A stretch of 64,000 bases of DNA. Source: Tetradesmus obliquus. Lineage: Eukaryota; Chlorophyta; Chlorophyceae; Sphaeropleales; Scenedesmaceae. This document shows positions 50,042-61,296 of the stretch, piece by piece (the first letter of the stretch is position 1; every line of letters starts with the position of its first letter). The notes under the pieces are model-generated. The model ran no database searches. It was given only the letters and a program-made list of their open reading frames with translations, and had not been told where the DNA came from. Where the stretch lies: contig CP126202.1 in NCBI GenBank assembly GCA_030272155.1, forward strand, positions 2,418,001 to 2,482,000. The letters are read 5' to 3'. A program made the position numbers and the translations under genes.

Positions 50042-50864
50042 TTGCCATTGTCACCAAGGCCTTGCAGCACCACTTGCTTGCCCTGGTTGGCAAATCTTGC
50101 ATGCGGAAAGGAAATGAAGAAGATTGCAAGCTGTAGGTGCGGGCAGTAGTAAAACCCTGCCAGCAAGGTGCATGCACACAACCCTGTTGCTGTTGCTGTT
50201 GCTGCACTTGCACACGACCTTGCCTCAGCTTTCAAGGGTCGGCGCAAAGCCAGCGGTCGCTGCAGTGTGTATGAAGTGGCTGCACGCGTAGGTCGCTCTT
50301 GCCACCGATGTGGAGCCAAGATGACATACGCCCGCAGCGACTCTGTACCCACTGCGCAGACCGCTCACTCTTTGCTGAGCCCTCAAACACCTGCCAGCAT
50401 GGCATCTGCAGCATATGCCCCCTGCCTCACCTGGCCTTGAAGATGTCCAGTTCACTGACGCCTCGCAATGCTCAACTGTCTGTGCCGCAAGAGTCAGGCA
50501 GCCACGCACTGCTGCTGCTGCTGCTGCTGCCCCCTGCCTCACCTGGTCTTGAAGTGACCCCCTCAGTGGCGCTTTGCAATGCTCAACTGTCTGTGCTGAA
50601 TGAGTCGGGCAGCCACACGCTGCTGTTGCTGCTGCCCCTTGCCTCACCTGGCCTTGAAGATGACCCCCTTATTGACACAGCACTTGTTGCATCTCGTCAC
50701 TTTGACAGCAACTGCCTGACAGTCACCACCCAGACACACATGCAACACTGTTCAACACACTGCCGCATCCATAGCACCAGCCCTCACCTGGCCTGGAAGA
50801 TTACCTCTTCAGTGACGCTTTGCAACGCTCCACTGTCTGTGCTGAATGAGTCTCGCAGCCCCGC

Positions 50865-50900
<36 letters not shown>

Positions 50901-50996
50901 CTGCCCCTGCCTCACCTGGCCTTGAAGATGACCTCCTCAGTGACGCCCTGTGAGGCTGATGCGATGTTGGCCTTGAGGCCCTCACACACACCTGGC

Positions 50997-51033
<37 letters not shown>

Positions 51034-51237
51034 TGTTTGCACCAGCATCAACCAGGTGACAGCAGCAGTTGGTGGCGCTCGGGCGCTGACACAGCAGCAG
51101 CGCGCAATAGCTACTCTGCTGCAAGCAGGCCAAAGACGCCTCGTACGCCACACTTGAGTGGATCCAGCCACTGCTTGAATTGACAGCACCAGGTGAGACC
51201 AGCGCAAAGACGTCACCGTATCATCAGCCTCCACTGC

Positions 51238-51270
<33 letters not shown>

Positions 51271-51482
51271 AACAGCAGCAGCAGCATGCGATCCTCTCAC
51301 CTATCCTGCACCTGCCGGGCACTGGTCCATCAACGCATGCTGTGGCGTCAGGCAAGGTCGTGTAGCTGCAGGTCCCGGCCCTGCAGACTCCTGCCTGGCA
51401 GGCCCTGTCATCACACTTTGGAGGCACGCACACTGGGACAGGCAGGCAGGCAGGCAGGCAGGACACAGGAGGGTGATGAGCT

Positions 51483-51514
<32 letters not shown>

Positions 51515-54500
51515 TTCTGGCCTTGCAGACTCCTGCCTGGCATGCCCTTTCGTCGCATTTAGCTGGCACGCACACTGCGGCAGGCAGGCAGGCAGGACAT
51601 AGCAGGTTGATGAAATGCGTTTGCAGCAGCAGCAGCAGCATCCACTCTGCCGGTACCCTCTTTCATGATGATGCACTGCACGGTGGCTGATGCACGTCCC
51701 TGCATTGTATGATCCTGCCTGGCAGGCCCTGTTGTTGCACTTGGCTGGTACACACACTGCGGCAAGGCAGGCAGGCAGGCAGGCAGGGCACAGGAGGCCG
51801 ATGAAGTGCATGATGAACTGCACCAGATGCAGCCACAACTTGCGCCTCGGTATGCGCGGCGAAGGGACACACAATGCACACCATGCCTGCCTGCCGTCGT
51901 AAGCCCATATGCACAGACAGGCGGCCACTATCCATACCACCACCAGCAGCACGCATCACATGATCAATCACATGATCAATGCGTTGCTGCACCCGCCTGG
52001 TGCTCTCACCATCTTAGAAGGTCTTGGTAGCATTGCGGCTGCGCAAGCCACGGCAGCAGAGCACCAGTCACCTTGCTGAACTAGTATTGCTGCATCCAGC
52101 ATGCAACAGCTCCCTGCTGGGCCAACACAATGCACCTTGCAGAAAATACACACCATGCCTGCCTGCTGTTATAACTGTTACGCCATCTTTGCACCCAGCC
52201 ACTCTTCACAATGCCAGCAGCAGCACGCTGCTCTCACCATCAGAGAAGGTCTTGGTAGTGTTTGCTGCCGCGCCTGCCGCAGCAGCAGCCCCCCTTGATG
52301 CTGCCTTCACTGCATCACACACTTTGAACTGGCACATGCCCTGCAGCTTGTTCATTGCATCCATCATGCCCCGCACAGCAGCATCCTTGCTGGGCCAACA
52401 CCACTGCACTTTGCACACAATGCACACCATGCCTGCCTGCTGTTGTAAGCCTATTTGCACAGCCGACCACTCCACATAACATCAGCAGCAGCATGCATAA
52501 TCGCCGCAGCAGCATGCAACATTGATCTCACCATCAGAGAAGGTCTTGGCAGTGTTTGCTGCTGCGCCTGCCACAGCAGCAGCTCCCCTGGATGCTGCCT
52601 TCACTGCATCACACACTTTGAACTGGCACATGCCTTGTGGCGTGTTGATTGCATCCATCATGCCCCGCACAGCAGCAAAGCGGCTGCGCGCATCTCTCCC
52701 ATAGTATGTGAGCGAGATGTTGACGTTCCACTGCGCTCCTGCTGCTGCTGCTGCCGGCTCCGCCTGGGACGTCTGCAGCGCACATGGTACAAACACGCAG
52801 GGCGCAATTGGACAGCTAGCTCTAGCTGCACGACTACAGAGCATCAGCAATGCTGCTGGGACAGGCGTCTGCAGTAGGGTCAGCCTTCTGCAGCTGCTGC
52901 TTGCATGCGTATCCCTGCCAGCTGTGCAAACAACTTCACATACCTCGAGCTCACCTTGGCAATGGCACAACCAGTAAACAGCACGAGGCTCTTTTCAGGC
53001 ACCTTGGCGGTTCGCATCAGCGCTGACTTGAGCTTGGCAGCGGCTGCTGCGCCGACCACAGGAGCGCACAGCGCGCCGCTGCTGGCCACTTGATAGACCA
53101 CCTACACAGGATGCACAGGGTGCCGCCATCTGTGTGAATGCGGGTGGAGATTGCTGGAGCAACTGAGAGCTAGCTAGCGTCACAGCAGTAGTCAACAAAA
53201 AACACTTCTGATTGGTTCCAACGCACCTGCAGGCTGCAGGAAGCTAGTCTGGGCAAGCACGCTGGCTAGCTAGCGTCACAGCAGCTGCAGTAGCACACCA
53301 AAATGCCAAGCTGTCAAAACGCACCTGCATACTGCAGGAAGGCAGTCTGGGCAAGCATGCTGCAGCAGGAGAGGTTTGCAACATCACAGCTACAGCCAGT
53401 GAAACACAATATGTGTTTTTGCCCACGCACCTGTAGGCTGCAGGAAAGCAGTCTGGGCGAGCACGCTGCAGCAGGAGAGGCTGGCATCATCGCAGCTATA
53501 GCCAGTGAAACACTTCATGTGTTTTTTGCCAACGCACCTGCATGCTACAGGAAGGCAGTCTGGGCAAGCATGCCGCAGCAGGAGAGGCTGGCATCAGCTA
53601 TAGCCAGTGAAACACATTATGTGTTTTTGCCAACGCACCTGTAGGCTGCAGGAGGGCAGTCTGGGCAAGCATGCTGCAGCAGGAGACGCGAGTGTGTTGC
53701 CGCCCGGTGCAGTGAAGCCAGCAGGGCAGCGGAAGCAGAAGCACTTGCCCTTGGCCTTGCCTGGCGGCTTAAAAGTGACGCTGCTGTTGTACGCTGGATC
53801 CTTGCCGGGGTTGTGATACTGCACAGCAGCAGGTGTACACGGCAAATATGCCCATAGATGCAGGAGCCCCCCGGGTAGAGTGCACTCGTCCTGGTGTAGA
53901 TATGAGTTTATTTGCGGTTCAGGGTGGTTTGTTTACATGTCTGTCTGCCGATAATGTATTGCTGATGAAACATCTTCCGCACCACAGCAGTGACAACACA
54001 CAGCTAACAATGTTGCTGCTTCAGCTGTTGCAGACAGGAAACAGCACGTTGAAGCAGCATGAGGATAAAGAGTAGCAAAGCACATGTTGTTAGCACCGAT
54101 ACACCAATGTGATAAACTATGTTGCGCAAAACTGCCGTTGCTGACACATAGCTGCAGCTGCACAGACTGTACGACTGCTGGCCTGCTCGCAGCCCCTTGG
54201 GCGTGAACACCATCTGATCCAAGTGAAGAACACTTTTCAATCGCGGCGTTTGCCGTGAGCAGTGCAACAAACGTAGGCAAGAACACTCTTGTAATCAGGC
54301 AGCTGGTTATGTGGCACCGTGCGGTGTGGCGACCATCCTGCTACACATGACAATTTGATAATCCCTATGGCAATGACAACTGATACGAGGACACTATTCA
54401 CATAACGCGTGGTGGAGCAACGGTAACCAAAAAACATCGCATGTGAATATTGTAGAGCAGTTGATTGTGATGCAAGCAACATTGGACAATGCGGCACCAA

Positions 54501-56290
54501 TGCAACAGCTGCTACCAAAGCTACTACTTTGAAGGATCAGCAATTGCTAGCATGCACAAAAGGGGCCTGTTGCTGGTTGCTGATGACAACATCTTTGGGG
54601 GGGGGCCCTCCCAAGGAAGGGCCCCCCCAAAGCACTTACAACCCACAGCTAACCGTGTTAACACAACGTTGCTGCTGCAGCTGTTGCTGACAGGTACCAG
54701 CACGTTGTAAGCAACATAGAGCATAAGAATACGAAGATAGAAAAGCACGTGTTTCCAGCACACATGCACCGATGATGACAAACAATGTTGCGCAGAACTG
54801 CTGTGCCTCCTGCTGTTGCTGACGCACAATTGCAACTGCAGCTGCACATACATACCTTGGGAATGCGGACCTGCTCGCAGCGCCATGGGCGTTGACAGCA
54901 CTTGCTGTAGTTCATGTTTGAGTTTAAACCTACGTTGTTGGCAGATAAGCCTGATGCCGTAAACCAAAGGAACAGCTTGAGTGTTCCGAAACAAAGATGG
55001 ACATGCCCTACTGCCACAAGACGTGACAGCTGAGACAGCTGCAGAGTGCATCGCTATAACTTCAGTCGGAAAGACACATCAGTCAGCAAGACGTGCTGCG
55101 AGATCGCTGCACGAAGCAAACACCGTGACTGACGTGTAGCATGAGCAGACGATACTGCGAAGCTACGACGCAATGGCATCATTCCTCAAAAGCGTTAAAC
55201 GAAGAAAAGACCACGAATCTGCAATGCTGACGGACGGAGCAGAAAAAGTGCTTGCACCCCACGCCAGGAGCATCTGCTGCTGGTGCTGCTCGCACGCAGC
55301 AGCGCGCACAGTAGCATACTACACAACAGTAAGTTGTGAGCTGAACTGGAGCTGCGGTTGCACTGCCTTCAAATCGTGCTTGCGGCCTCTTCATATGATA
55401 GGGCCGTCAATTTTGCGAATTGCTCGCAGCTACCTGGCTCGCTCGCGCAGCAGGCACTGCACTTTTGCTTTCACTGTTATGAAGGACATATCGAAACTTG
55501 TCCTAGCCAACTGCGAAGCAGCCATGAAAGTGACACTTCGAGCGGGAACTGCTCTCTGCGACAGAAAATACTCACGCTGCATCGAACAGCGACAGCAGAT
55601 TTACCGGACACTACTAACTTGTTGCTTTATTTTACAATAGCGCTGGAAAATGCAAAGCAATTAATCGCCATATCTTAAATCACCGAGGTAAGCTTATACC
55701 CTGGGGGCAAATAAAACATTTGCCCACCGCTTCGCTCGCGCGCTTACACGCTGAATACAATCTCTCCGTGAACAGCAGCATGCTGTGGTTGCTTGAGGAT
55801 GAGGAGCTTGGAATGTTGCAGGCGCGCGCCAATTGCATGCTGCAGATATGCAAATTGATGTATGCGAGATGTGGCAGAAGGACCTGTGGTATTGAATTAG
55901 AGCCTTGGGTGCGTGCATCGGTGCCAGATGTGCAACACAACAAGCACAACCACACGCGCGTATGGTGAGTGCATTCAGCTGCATCTGCTGCATCGGCTGC
56001 TCTGGAGGGGTTTGTCAGCGTGGTCCCTGCCACTACTGTGTTGGTGCCTGCTGCTGCTGCTGCTGCTGCCGCAGCTGCTGCTGCTGCTGCTGGTGGTGGT
56101 GCTGCTGCTGCTGCAGTGAGTGGTCATTATCATCATGTTACTCTGCAGTGTGGTGCAAGAGCTGCACAGCTGTTTCGCAACCCCTGCCATCATGCATGCA
56201 GTGAGGCCACCGCCATGCGTAACATGGAGGACATGCAGCTCTTATGAGTGTATAACAGCACAGGTGCTGCTGGTTTCACAGGCATGAGCG

Positions 56291-56321
<31 letters not shown>

Positions 56322-58857
56322 ACCTGGCACGGCGGCGGCAGCGTTGGGTAGCTCTCATTTGCCCAGTTTGGCACGTACGAGCCGAATCCAGGGGCGCACA
56401 CTGCAGCCACAGACGCACAGTTGCACAGCATAGTCATCATTTAAGCATCTGTATGCACTCCACAAAGACAAGGCCTGATGATGTCACGCCCCCTGCAGGG
56501 CAGCTGTGTCCCGGGCAGACCATGGGGAGCAGCAAGCAGCTGCTGCTACTGCTGCATAAGGCAGATAACCTCAGGGACCTTATCACAGAAGTTGGTTTGG
56601 GGATGTTTTATTATGTTCGAGATGAATGATGGTAAAGGGTGAACAGGCATATGCTACTCACCACACAATTTCCCTGCAGGCTTGTATCCTGCGCAAAACT
56701 GCCGTTGCTGACACATAGCTGCAGCTGCACAGACTGTACGACTGCTGGCCTGCTCGCAGCCCCTTGGGCGTGAACACCATCTGATCCAAGTGAAGAACAC
56801 TTTTCAATCGCGGCGTTTGCCGTGAGCAGTGCAACAAACGTAGGCAAGAACACTCTTGTAATCAGGCAGCTGGTTATGTGGCACCGTGCGGTGTGGCGAC
56901 CATCCTGCTACACATGACAATTTGATAATCCCTATGGCAATGACAACTGATACGAGGACACTATTCACATAACGCGTGGTGGAGCAACGGTAACCAAAAA
57001 ACATCGCATGTGAATATTGTAGAGCAGTTGATTGTGATGCAAGCAACATTGGACAATGCGGCACCAATGCAACAGCTGCTACCAAAGCTACTACTTTGAA
57101 GGATCAGCAATTGCTAGCATGCACAAAAGGGGCCTGTTGCTGGTTGCTGATGACAACATCTTTGGGGGGGGGCCCTCCCAAGGAAGGGCCCCCCCAAAGC
57201 ACTTACAACCCACAGCTAACCGTGTTAACACAACGTTGCTGCTGCAGCTGTTGCTGACAGGTACCAGCACATTGTAAGCAACATAGAGCATAAGAATACG
57301 AAGATAGAAAAGCACGTGTTTCCAGCACACATGCACCGATGATGACAAACAATGTTGCGCAGAACTGCTGTGCCTCCTGCTGTTGCTGACGCACAATTGC
57401 AACTGCAGCTGCACATACATACCTTGGGAATGCGGACCTGCTCGCAGCGCCATGGGCGTTGACAGCACTTGCTGTAGTTCATGTTTGAGTTTAAACCTAC
57501 GTTGTTGGCAGATAAGCCTGATGCCGTAAACCAAAGGAACAGCTTGAGTGTTCCGAAACAAAGATGGACATGCCCTACTGCCACAAGACGTGACAGCTGA
57601 GACAGCTGCAGAGTGCATCGCTATAACTTCAGTCGGAAAGACACATCAGTCAGCAAGACGTGCTGCGAGATCGCTGCACGAAGCAAACACCGTGACTGAC
57701 GTGTAGCATGAGCAGACGATACTGCGAAGCTACGACGCAATGGCATCATTCCTCAAAAGCGTTAAACGAAGAAAAGACCACGAATCTGCAATGCTGACGG
57801 ACGGAGCAGAAAAAGTGCTTGCACCCCACGCCAGGAGCATCTGCTGCTGGTGCTGCTCGCACGCAGCAGCGCGCACAGTAGCATACTACACAACAGTAAG
57901 TTGTGAGCTGAACTGGAGCTGCGGTTGCACTGCCTTCAAATCGTGCTTGCGGCCTCTTCATATGATAGGGCCGTCAATTTTGCGAATTGCTCGCAGCTAC
58001 CTGGCTCGCTCGCGCAGCAGGCACTGCACTTTTGCTTTCACTGTTATGAAGGACATATCGAAACTTGTCCTAGCCAACTGCGAAGCAGCCATGAAAGTGA
58101 CACTTCGAGCGGGAACTGCTCTCTGCGACAGAAAATACTCACGCTGCATCGAACAGCGACAGCAGATTTACCGGACACTACTAACTTGTTGCTTTATTTT
58201 ACAATAGCGCTGGAAAATGCAAAGCAATTAATCGCCATATCTTAAATCACCGAGGTAAGCTTATACCCTGGGGGCAAATAAAACATTTGCCCACCGCTTC
58301 GCTCGCGCGCTTACACGCTGAATACAATCTCTCCGTGAACAGCAGCATGCTGTGGTTGCTTGAGGATGAGGAGCTTGGAATGTTGCAGGCGCGCGCCAAT
58401 TGCATGCTGCAGATATGCAAATTGATGTATGCGAGATGTGGCAGAAGGACCTGTGGTATTGAATTAGAGCCTTGGGTGCGTGCATCGGTGCCAGATGTGC
58501 AACACAACAAGCACAACCACACGCGCGTATGGTGAGTGCATTCAGCTGCATCTGCTGCATCGGCTGCTCTGGAGGGGTTTGTCAGCGTGGTCCCTGCCAC
58601 TACTGTGTTGGTGCCTGCTGCTGCTGCTGCTGCTGCCGCAGCTGCTGCTGCTGCTGCTGGTGGTGGTGCTGCTGCTGCTGCAGTGAGTGGTCATTATCAT
58701 CATGTTACTCTGCAGTGTGGTGCAAGAGCTGCACAGCTGTTTCGCAACCCCTGCCATCATGCATGCAGTGAGGCCACCGCCATGCGTAACATGGAGGACA
58801 TGCAGCTCTTATGAGTGTATAACAGCACAGGTGCTGCTGGTTTCACAGGCATGAGCG

Positions 58858-58888
<31 letters not shown>

Positions 58889-59508
58889 ACCTGGCACGGC
58901 GGCGGCAGCGTTGGGTAGCTCTCATTTGCCCAGTTTGGCACGTACGAGCCGAATCCAGGGGCGCACACTGCAGCCACAGACGCACAGTTGCACAGCATAG
59001 TCATCATTTAAGCATCTGTATGCACTCCACAAAGACAAGGCCTGATGATGTCACGCCCCCTGCAGGGCAGCTGTGTCCCGGGCAGACCATGGGGAGCAGC
59101 AAGCAGCTGCTGCTACTGCTGCATAAGGCAGATAACCTCAGGGACCTTATCACAGAAGTTGGTTTGGGGATGTTTTATTATGTTCGAGATGAATGATGGT
59201 AAAGGGTGAACAGGCATATGCTACTCACCACACAATTTCCCTGCAGGCTTGTATCCTGCTTTGCACAGCCCCGCTGCATCAACCTGCTGTGCAGCGTCAA
59301 CTGCTTGCTGCGTAGCCTCGTCCGTCACTGTTAAACCTTCATCATTGTTCGATGGAAGCTGCTCTACCAACAAGTGGCGGCGGTCACTTGCTGCAGAGTC
59401 TGTCAGCCACGGCTCTGCTGCTGTGGGTGTAGCGGAAGCCGAATTTGACCTGGAAACCACCACTCCAGGCAGACACGACGCCAATAAAAGCAGATTCAGC
59501 ACGTTCAT
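37816..59508 (-). CDS. Large secreted cysteine-rich protein with EGF-like modules
   Basis: Not a recognised named protein. My 22 exons, 5' to 3': 59508-59229, 54929-54856 (or its twin 57496-57423), 53818-53639, 53101-52955, 52772-52532, 51432-51312, 51170-50916, 50095-49824, 49467-48441, 48190-47649, 47388-47197, 46766-46305, 44666-44514, 44233-44084, 43776-43633, 43268-43128, 42729-42442, 41972-41751, 41397-40670, 40344-39719, 38798-38649, 38377-37816. All phases agree; 2,318 residues. It starts with signal peptide MNVLNLLLLASCLPGVVVS. Order: Cys-rich N-terminus; a CxxxxC module (PPKCDDRACQAGVCRAGTC); an Ig-like domain with the DDGGREHDDRYAGDGLYS calcium-loop motif (about 433-523); a possible caspase/gingipain-like domain (about 750-960); Cys-rich and five EGF-like modules (about 1315-1556); then repeated GC...CP cysteine modules to the end. 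Over ten N-X-S/T sequons. Probably a cell-wall or surface glycoprotein. The exon 1 to exon 2 join and the exon 6/7 boundary are the least certain. Confidence 0.75.
43411..43535 (-). repeat. About 62-bp direct repeat in an intron
   Basis: GAGGATTGCATGATRTCATA followed by CAGAGCAATGCATTTGAAG occurs twice, near 43411 and 43473. It is noncoding. Confidence 0.85.
44027..44071 (-). repeat. (CAG)15 tract, CTG on the coding strand
   Basis: Fifteen CAG units lie just inside the intron after the donor of exon 44233-44084, that is (CTG)15 in the transcript. Unlike most CTG tracts in this window, it is at the donor end of the intron. Confidence 0.9.
44930..46300 (-). repeat. Array of about ten degenerate copies of an exon tail plus donor
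   Basis: The 3' end of exon 46766-46305 and its donor (plus-strand CGCTCACCCACTGGGTTCTT, then TCACACTCCTG, CCCAAACGGCTCTGCAGGG and the CAGCGCAGGCGAGG block) recurs near 44975, 45085, 45230, 45345, 45490, 45595, 45705, 45825, 46070 and 46190. Three copies (45085, 45345, 45825) are long, about 140 bp; the others are short. All lie in the intron after the real exon. Confidence 0.9.
46855..47064 (-). repeat. Two copies of an exon head upstream of the real exon
   Basis: The head of exon 46766-46305, encoding YTIHYLLSGPSSSFPSPVGS and what follows, is copied at about 46962-46863 and, more degraded, at about 47064-47023. Each copy has a CTGCAG acceptor. Confidence 0.88.
50435..50850 (-). repeat. Several copies of an exon tail plus donor
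   Basis: The tail of exon 51170-50916, with plus-strand CTCACCTGGCCTTGAAGATG and TGACGC blocks, is repeated in the following intron near 50430, 50540, 50645 and 50790, interleaved with CTG runs. Confidence 0.85.
51382..51800 (-). repeat. Copies of a CxxxxC exon with (GGCA)n acceptor tracts
   Basis: Exon 51432-51312 is preceded by diverged copies at about 51570-51525 and 51760-51710. Each has a plus-strand GGCAGGCAGGCAGGCA tract, so TGCC repeats form the pyrimidine-rich tract before the acceptor. These copies explain the long Cys/Ala-rich shadow frames here. Confidence 0.82.
52012..52375 (-). repeat. Copies of an exon tail encoding AANTAKTFSD
   Basis: The tail of exon 52772-52532 is copied at about 52370-52225 (long, with AANTTKTFSDG and donor) and at about 52050-52012 (short). 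Both lie in the intron after the real exon. Confidence 0.87.
53219..53690 (-). repeat. About 105-bp array of five exon-tail/donor copies
   Basis: Plus-strand GCACCTGYAGGCTGCAGG, AGTCTGGGCAAGCA and the linker TATAGCCAGTGAAACAC recur near 53225, 53325, 53430, 53535 and 53637. Only the 53637 copy is joined to the full exon 53818-53639; the others are intronic. Confidence 0.92.
54123..56689. repeat. 2,567-bp tandem duplication, copy A
   Basis: Copy A begins at TGCGCAAAACTGCC (54123) and ends where the same sequence restarts at 56690. It is essentially identical to copy B; one difference I saw is GCACGTTG at 54710 against GCACATTG in B. It carries one copy of the 74-bp exon 54929-54856 and, at its right end, the last 31 bp of exon 1 with its donor. 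An older, diverged internal duplication relates about 54120-54230 to about 54790-54900. Confidence 0.97.
54593..54632. repeat. G/C-rich near-perfect palindrome (also at 57160-57199)
   Basis: CTTT, nine G and CCCT are followed after a short spacer by AGGG, seven C and AAAG, forming a strong hairpin. It is present once in each 2,567-bp copy. It could be a cruciform, a block to replication, or just an old insertion footprint. Confidence 0.85.
56690..59256. repeat. 2,567-bp tandem duplication, copy B
   Basis: Offset from copy A by exactly 2,567 bp throughout. The outer breakpoints share only TGC, so microhomology or replication slippage is likely. Its right end overlaps the 3' end of the true exon 1. 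Near-identity of about 2.5 kb of mostly intronic DNA implies a very recent event, or an assembly artefact. Confidence 0.97.
57423..57496 (-). other. Twin of exon 2 of the secreted-protein gene
   Basis: Copy B equivalent of exon 54929-54856. Both have a GTAG acceptor and a gtatgt donor and encode GLNSNMNYSKCCQRPWRCEQ plus VRIPK. The length of 74 bp means using both copies would shift the frame, so one copy per transcript is expected. Confidence 0.75.
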
Positions 59509-60420
59509 CGCATTGCTATCGCGGTATCCATGCCTGTTGAGCACATCACCGTGTCGGAAGAACAGGGCGGAACAGACGTTGTCAGGGAACGTGTATCTCT
59601 GATCGCATAGTGCTGCAATCACATCTGAAACCCATCGTGTTGAAATGAACTTTAAGCAGCTAGAACGATTACTGATCCAGTACGTCTGCCTGGTTGGTCA
59701 CGACCGTATATATTTGTGACACGCTCGCTAACGCCTAGATAGCAGCTGTGATGAGCCCCGACACCACAAATAAGTCGATCAATGAACAATTTTAACCAAA
59801 AATGCCGGCCACGGCGTGTTCCTGCAACGTGATACTGGAGTGTCATCACTCGACAGTACTGACAGCAAATTGACAGCAACCTCAGCTAGCACCCCTGAAG
59901 ACTTGCGCATGCGACCAGTATATAAATGGTACAACGTGCAAGCAGGTCAATCATTTCAAGTATAATGCAGCATAATGAGTACTCACTACAGCACACACCA
60001 GCACGGCTCCAATGCACAATGCAAACAAACACATGAAAAGATGATAACAACTCAATAACCTGTACAGAGCTCCAAAATGAACAGCATACCATGAATGCAG
60101 CCAACCCAGCTGCTGTGTGTGAAGTGGCCTCCAGCAACATGTACAGCCCCAGATGCGCAGCCTGGAATGTGCGGCACATCATGATTAATGATCGGCTATG
60201 AGGCCGGACAAAGAACCAGCATGCTCGCTTCAATCGTACAGCCTGTCCATGGGATGCACAGGACAGCTTGGCATGTACAGCCTGGAATGCACACCCGGAC
60301 CAATGGCGCTATCCAACAGCAGTGCCATGGCATGGTAGGTGATACTTTGACAAGCCTGAAACGCACAGCTTTGGCTCTTTGGCCTCCAGGATCCAAATAC
60401 ATTCGTCCTTTTGCACCCCA
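59509..60420. other. 5' flank of the secreted-protein gene
   Basis: No supported gene. AT-richer than the rest, with TATA-like TATATATT near 59707-59714 (minus-strand reading, about 200 bp upstream of the ATG) and TATATAAA near 59920. A minus-strand hydrophobic frame at 60233-59886 is not supported as a gene. Confidence 0.45.
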
Positions 60421-60423
60421 CAG

Positions 60424-60970
60424 TCCTCAGGGGCGCGTCCTCCGGTAGTCATGGCCAGGCACAAACGCCTCACACGGGTTAGCTGCTGGCACCGGCCCTC
60501 CATGGATGATGTTGTAGGACACCAGGTACAAAAAACCACAGGCCCACCCGCAATGGAGCCAAACAAGGCTCAGGAGGTTCACTAATCTACAACATATAAG
60601 ATCACACACTTAAATTTTCCAATTTACTTCCAAAGGTAAATATATGGTAAATATATGGGCGCGTCCTCCGCTATTCATGGCCAGCCACAAACACCTCACA
60701 TGGGTTGGCTGCTGGCCCCGCGACCTCCACGGAAGATGTTGTAGGACACCAGGTGCACAAAACCACAGGCCCACCCAAAAAGACACCACACAAAGCTCTT
60801 AGGGTCCATAAAACATCAAGACAAAGGATCACAGGCTCAGGGATTCTGATGCACATCCAAAGACCTCAGGGGCGCGTCCTCCGGTAATCATGGCCAGCCA
60901 CAAACGCCTCACACGGGTTGGCTGCTGGCACCGGCCCTCCATGGATGATGTTGTAAGACACCAGGTGTGT
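60424..60970 (-). repeat. Three diverged copies of a roughly 125-bp segment
   Basis: Plus-strand GGGGCGCGTCCTCCGG, CATGGCCAGCCACAAACGCC and GATGTTGTARGACACCAGGT occur at about 60424-60549, 60657-60783 and 60864-60966. On the minus strand, copies 1 and 3 read SYNIIHGGPVPAANPCEAF then GHDYRRTRP and stop; copy 2 is frame-disrupted. It may be the last exon of an unrecognised minus-strand gene with two partial copies. Confidence 0.75.
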
Positions 60971-61033
60971 TGCTGGGCAGCCCGCGGGCTTGCTGTTGGC
61001 TGCCCGCCACTGCTCTGTGCTGTGTGCCTGGGC

Positions 61034-61068
<35 letters not shown>

Positions 61069-61296
61069 CGGCCAGCATCAGGCAACGTTTGATGTCTGCT
61101 GCAGTTGATCTGCCAACTGCCTGCTTGCAGACTGCCGTGTCATTGCAATCTGTTGTCGCACGAGGCCTCATGTGCATGTGCTAGCATGAAGCTGTTGCTG
61201 GCATGCTGTGCCTACCTTGAATGTGCATGCAGTCTGCGTGTTGAAATCTGGCGCTGTCACTGCTGCTCCCTGCAGGGGGTTGCCGGAATCTTGCAG

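Noticed and set aside
55173-55640. 155-codon plus-strand frame in each 2,567-bp copy (also 57740-58207)
   Set aside because: No recognisable domain and odd composition. Its perfect repetition reflects the recent duplication, not conservation.
59886-60233. Hydrophobic minus-strand frame resembling a membrane protein
   Set aside because: A piece with acceptor and donor (AAHLGLYMLLEATSHTAAG) is tempting, but I could not link it to other exons in phase.
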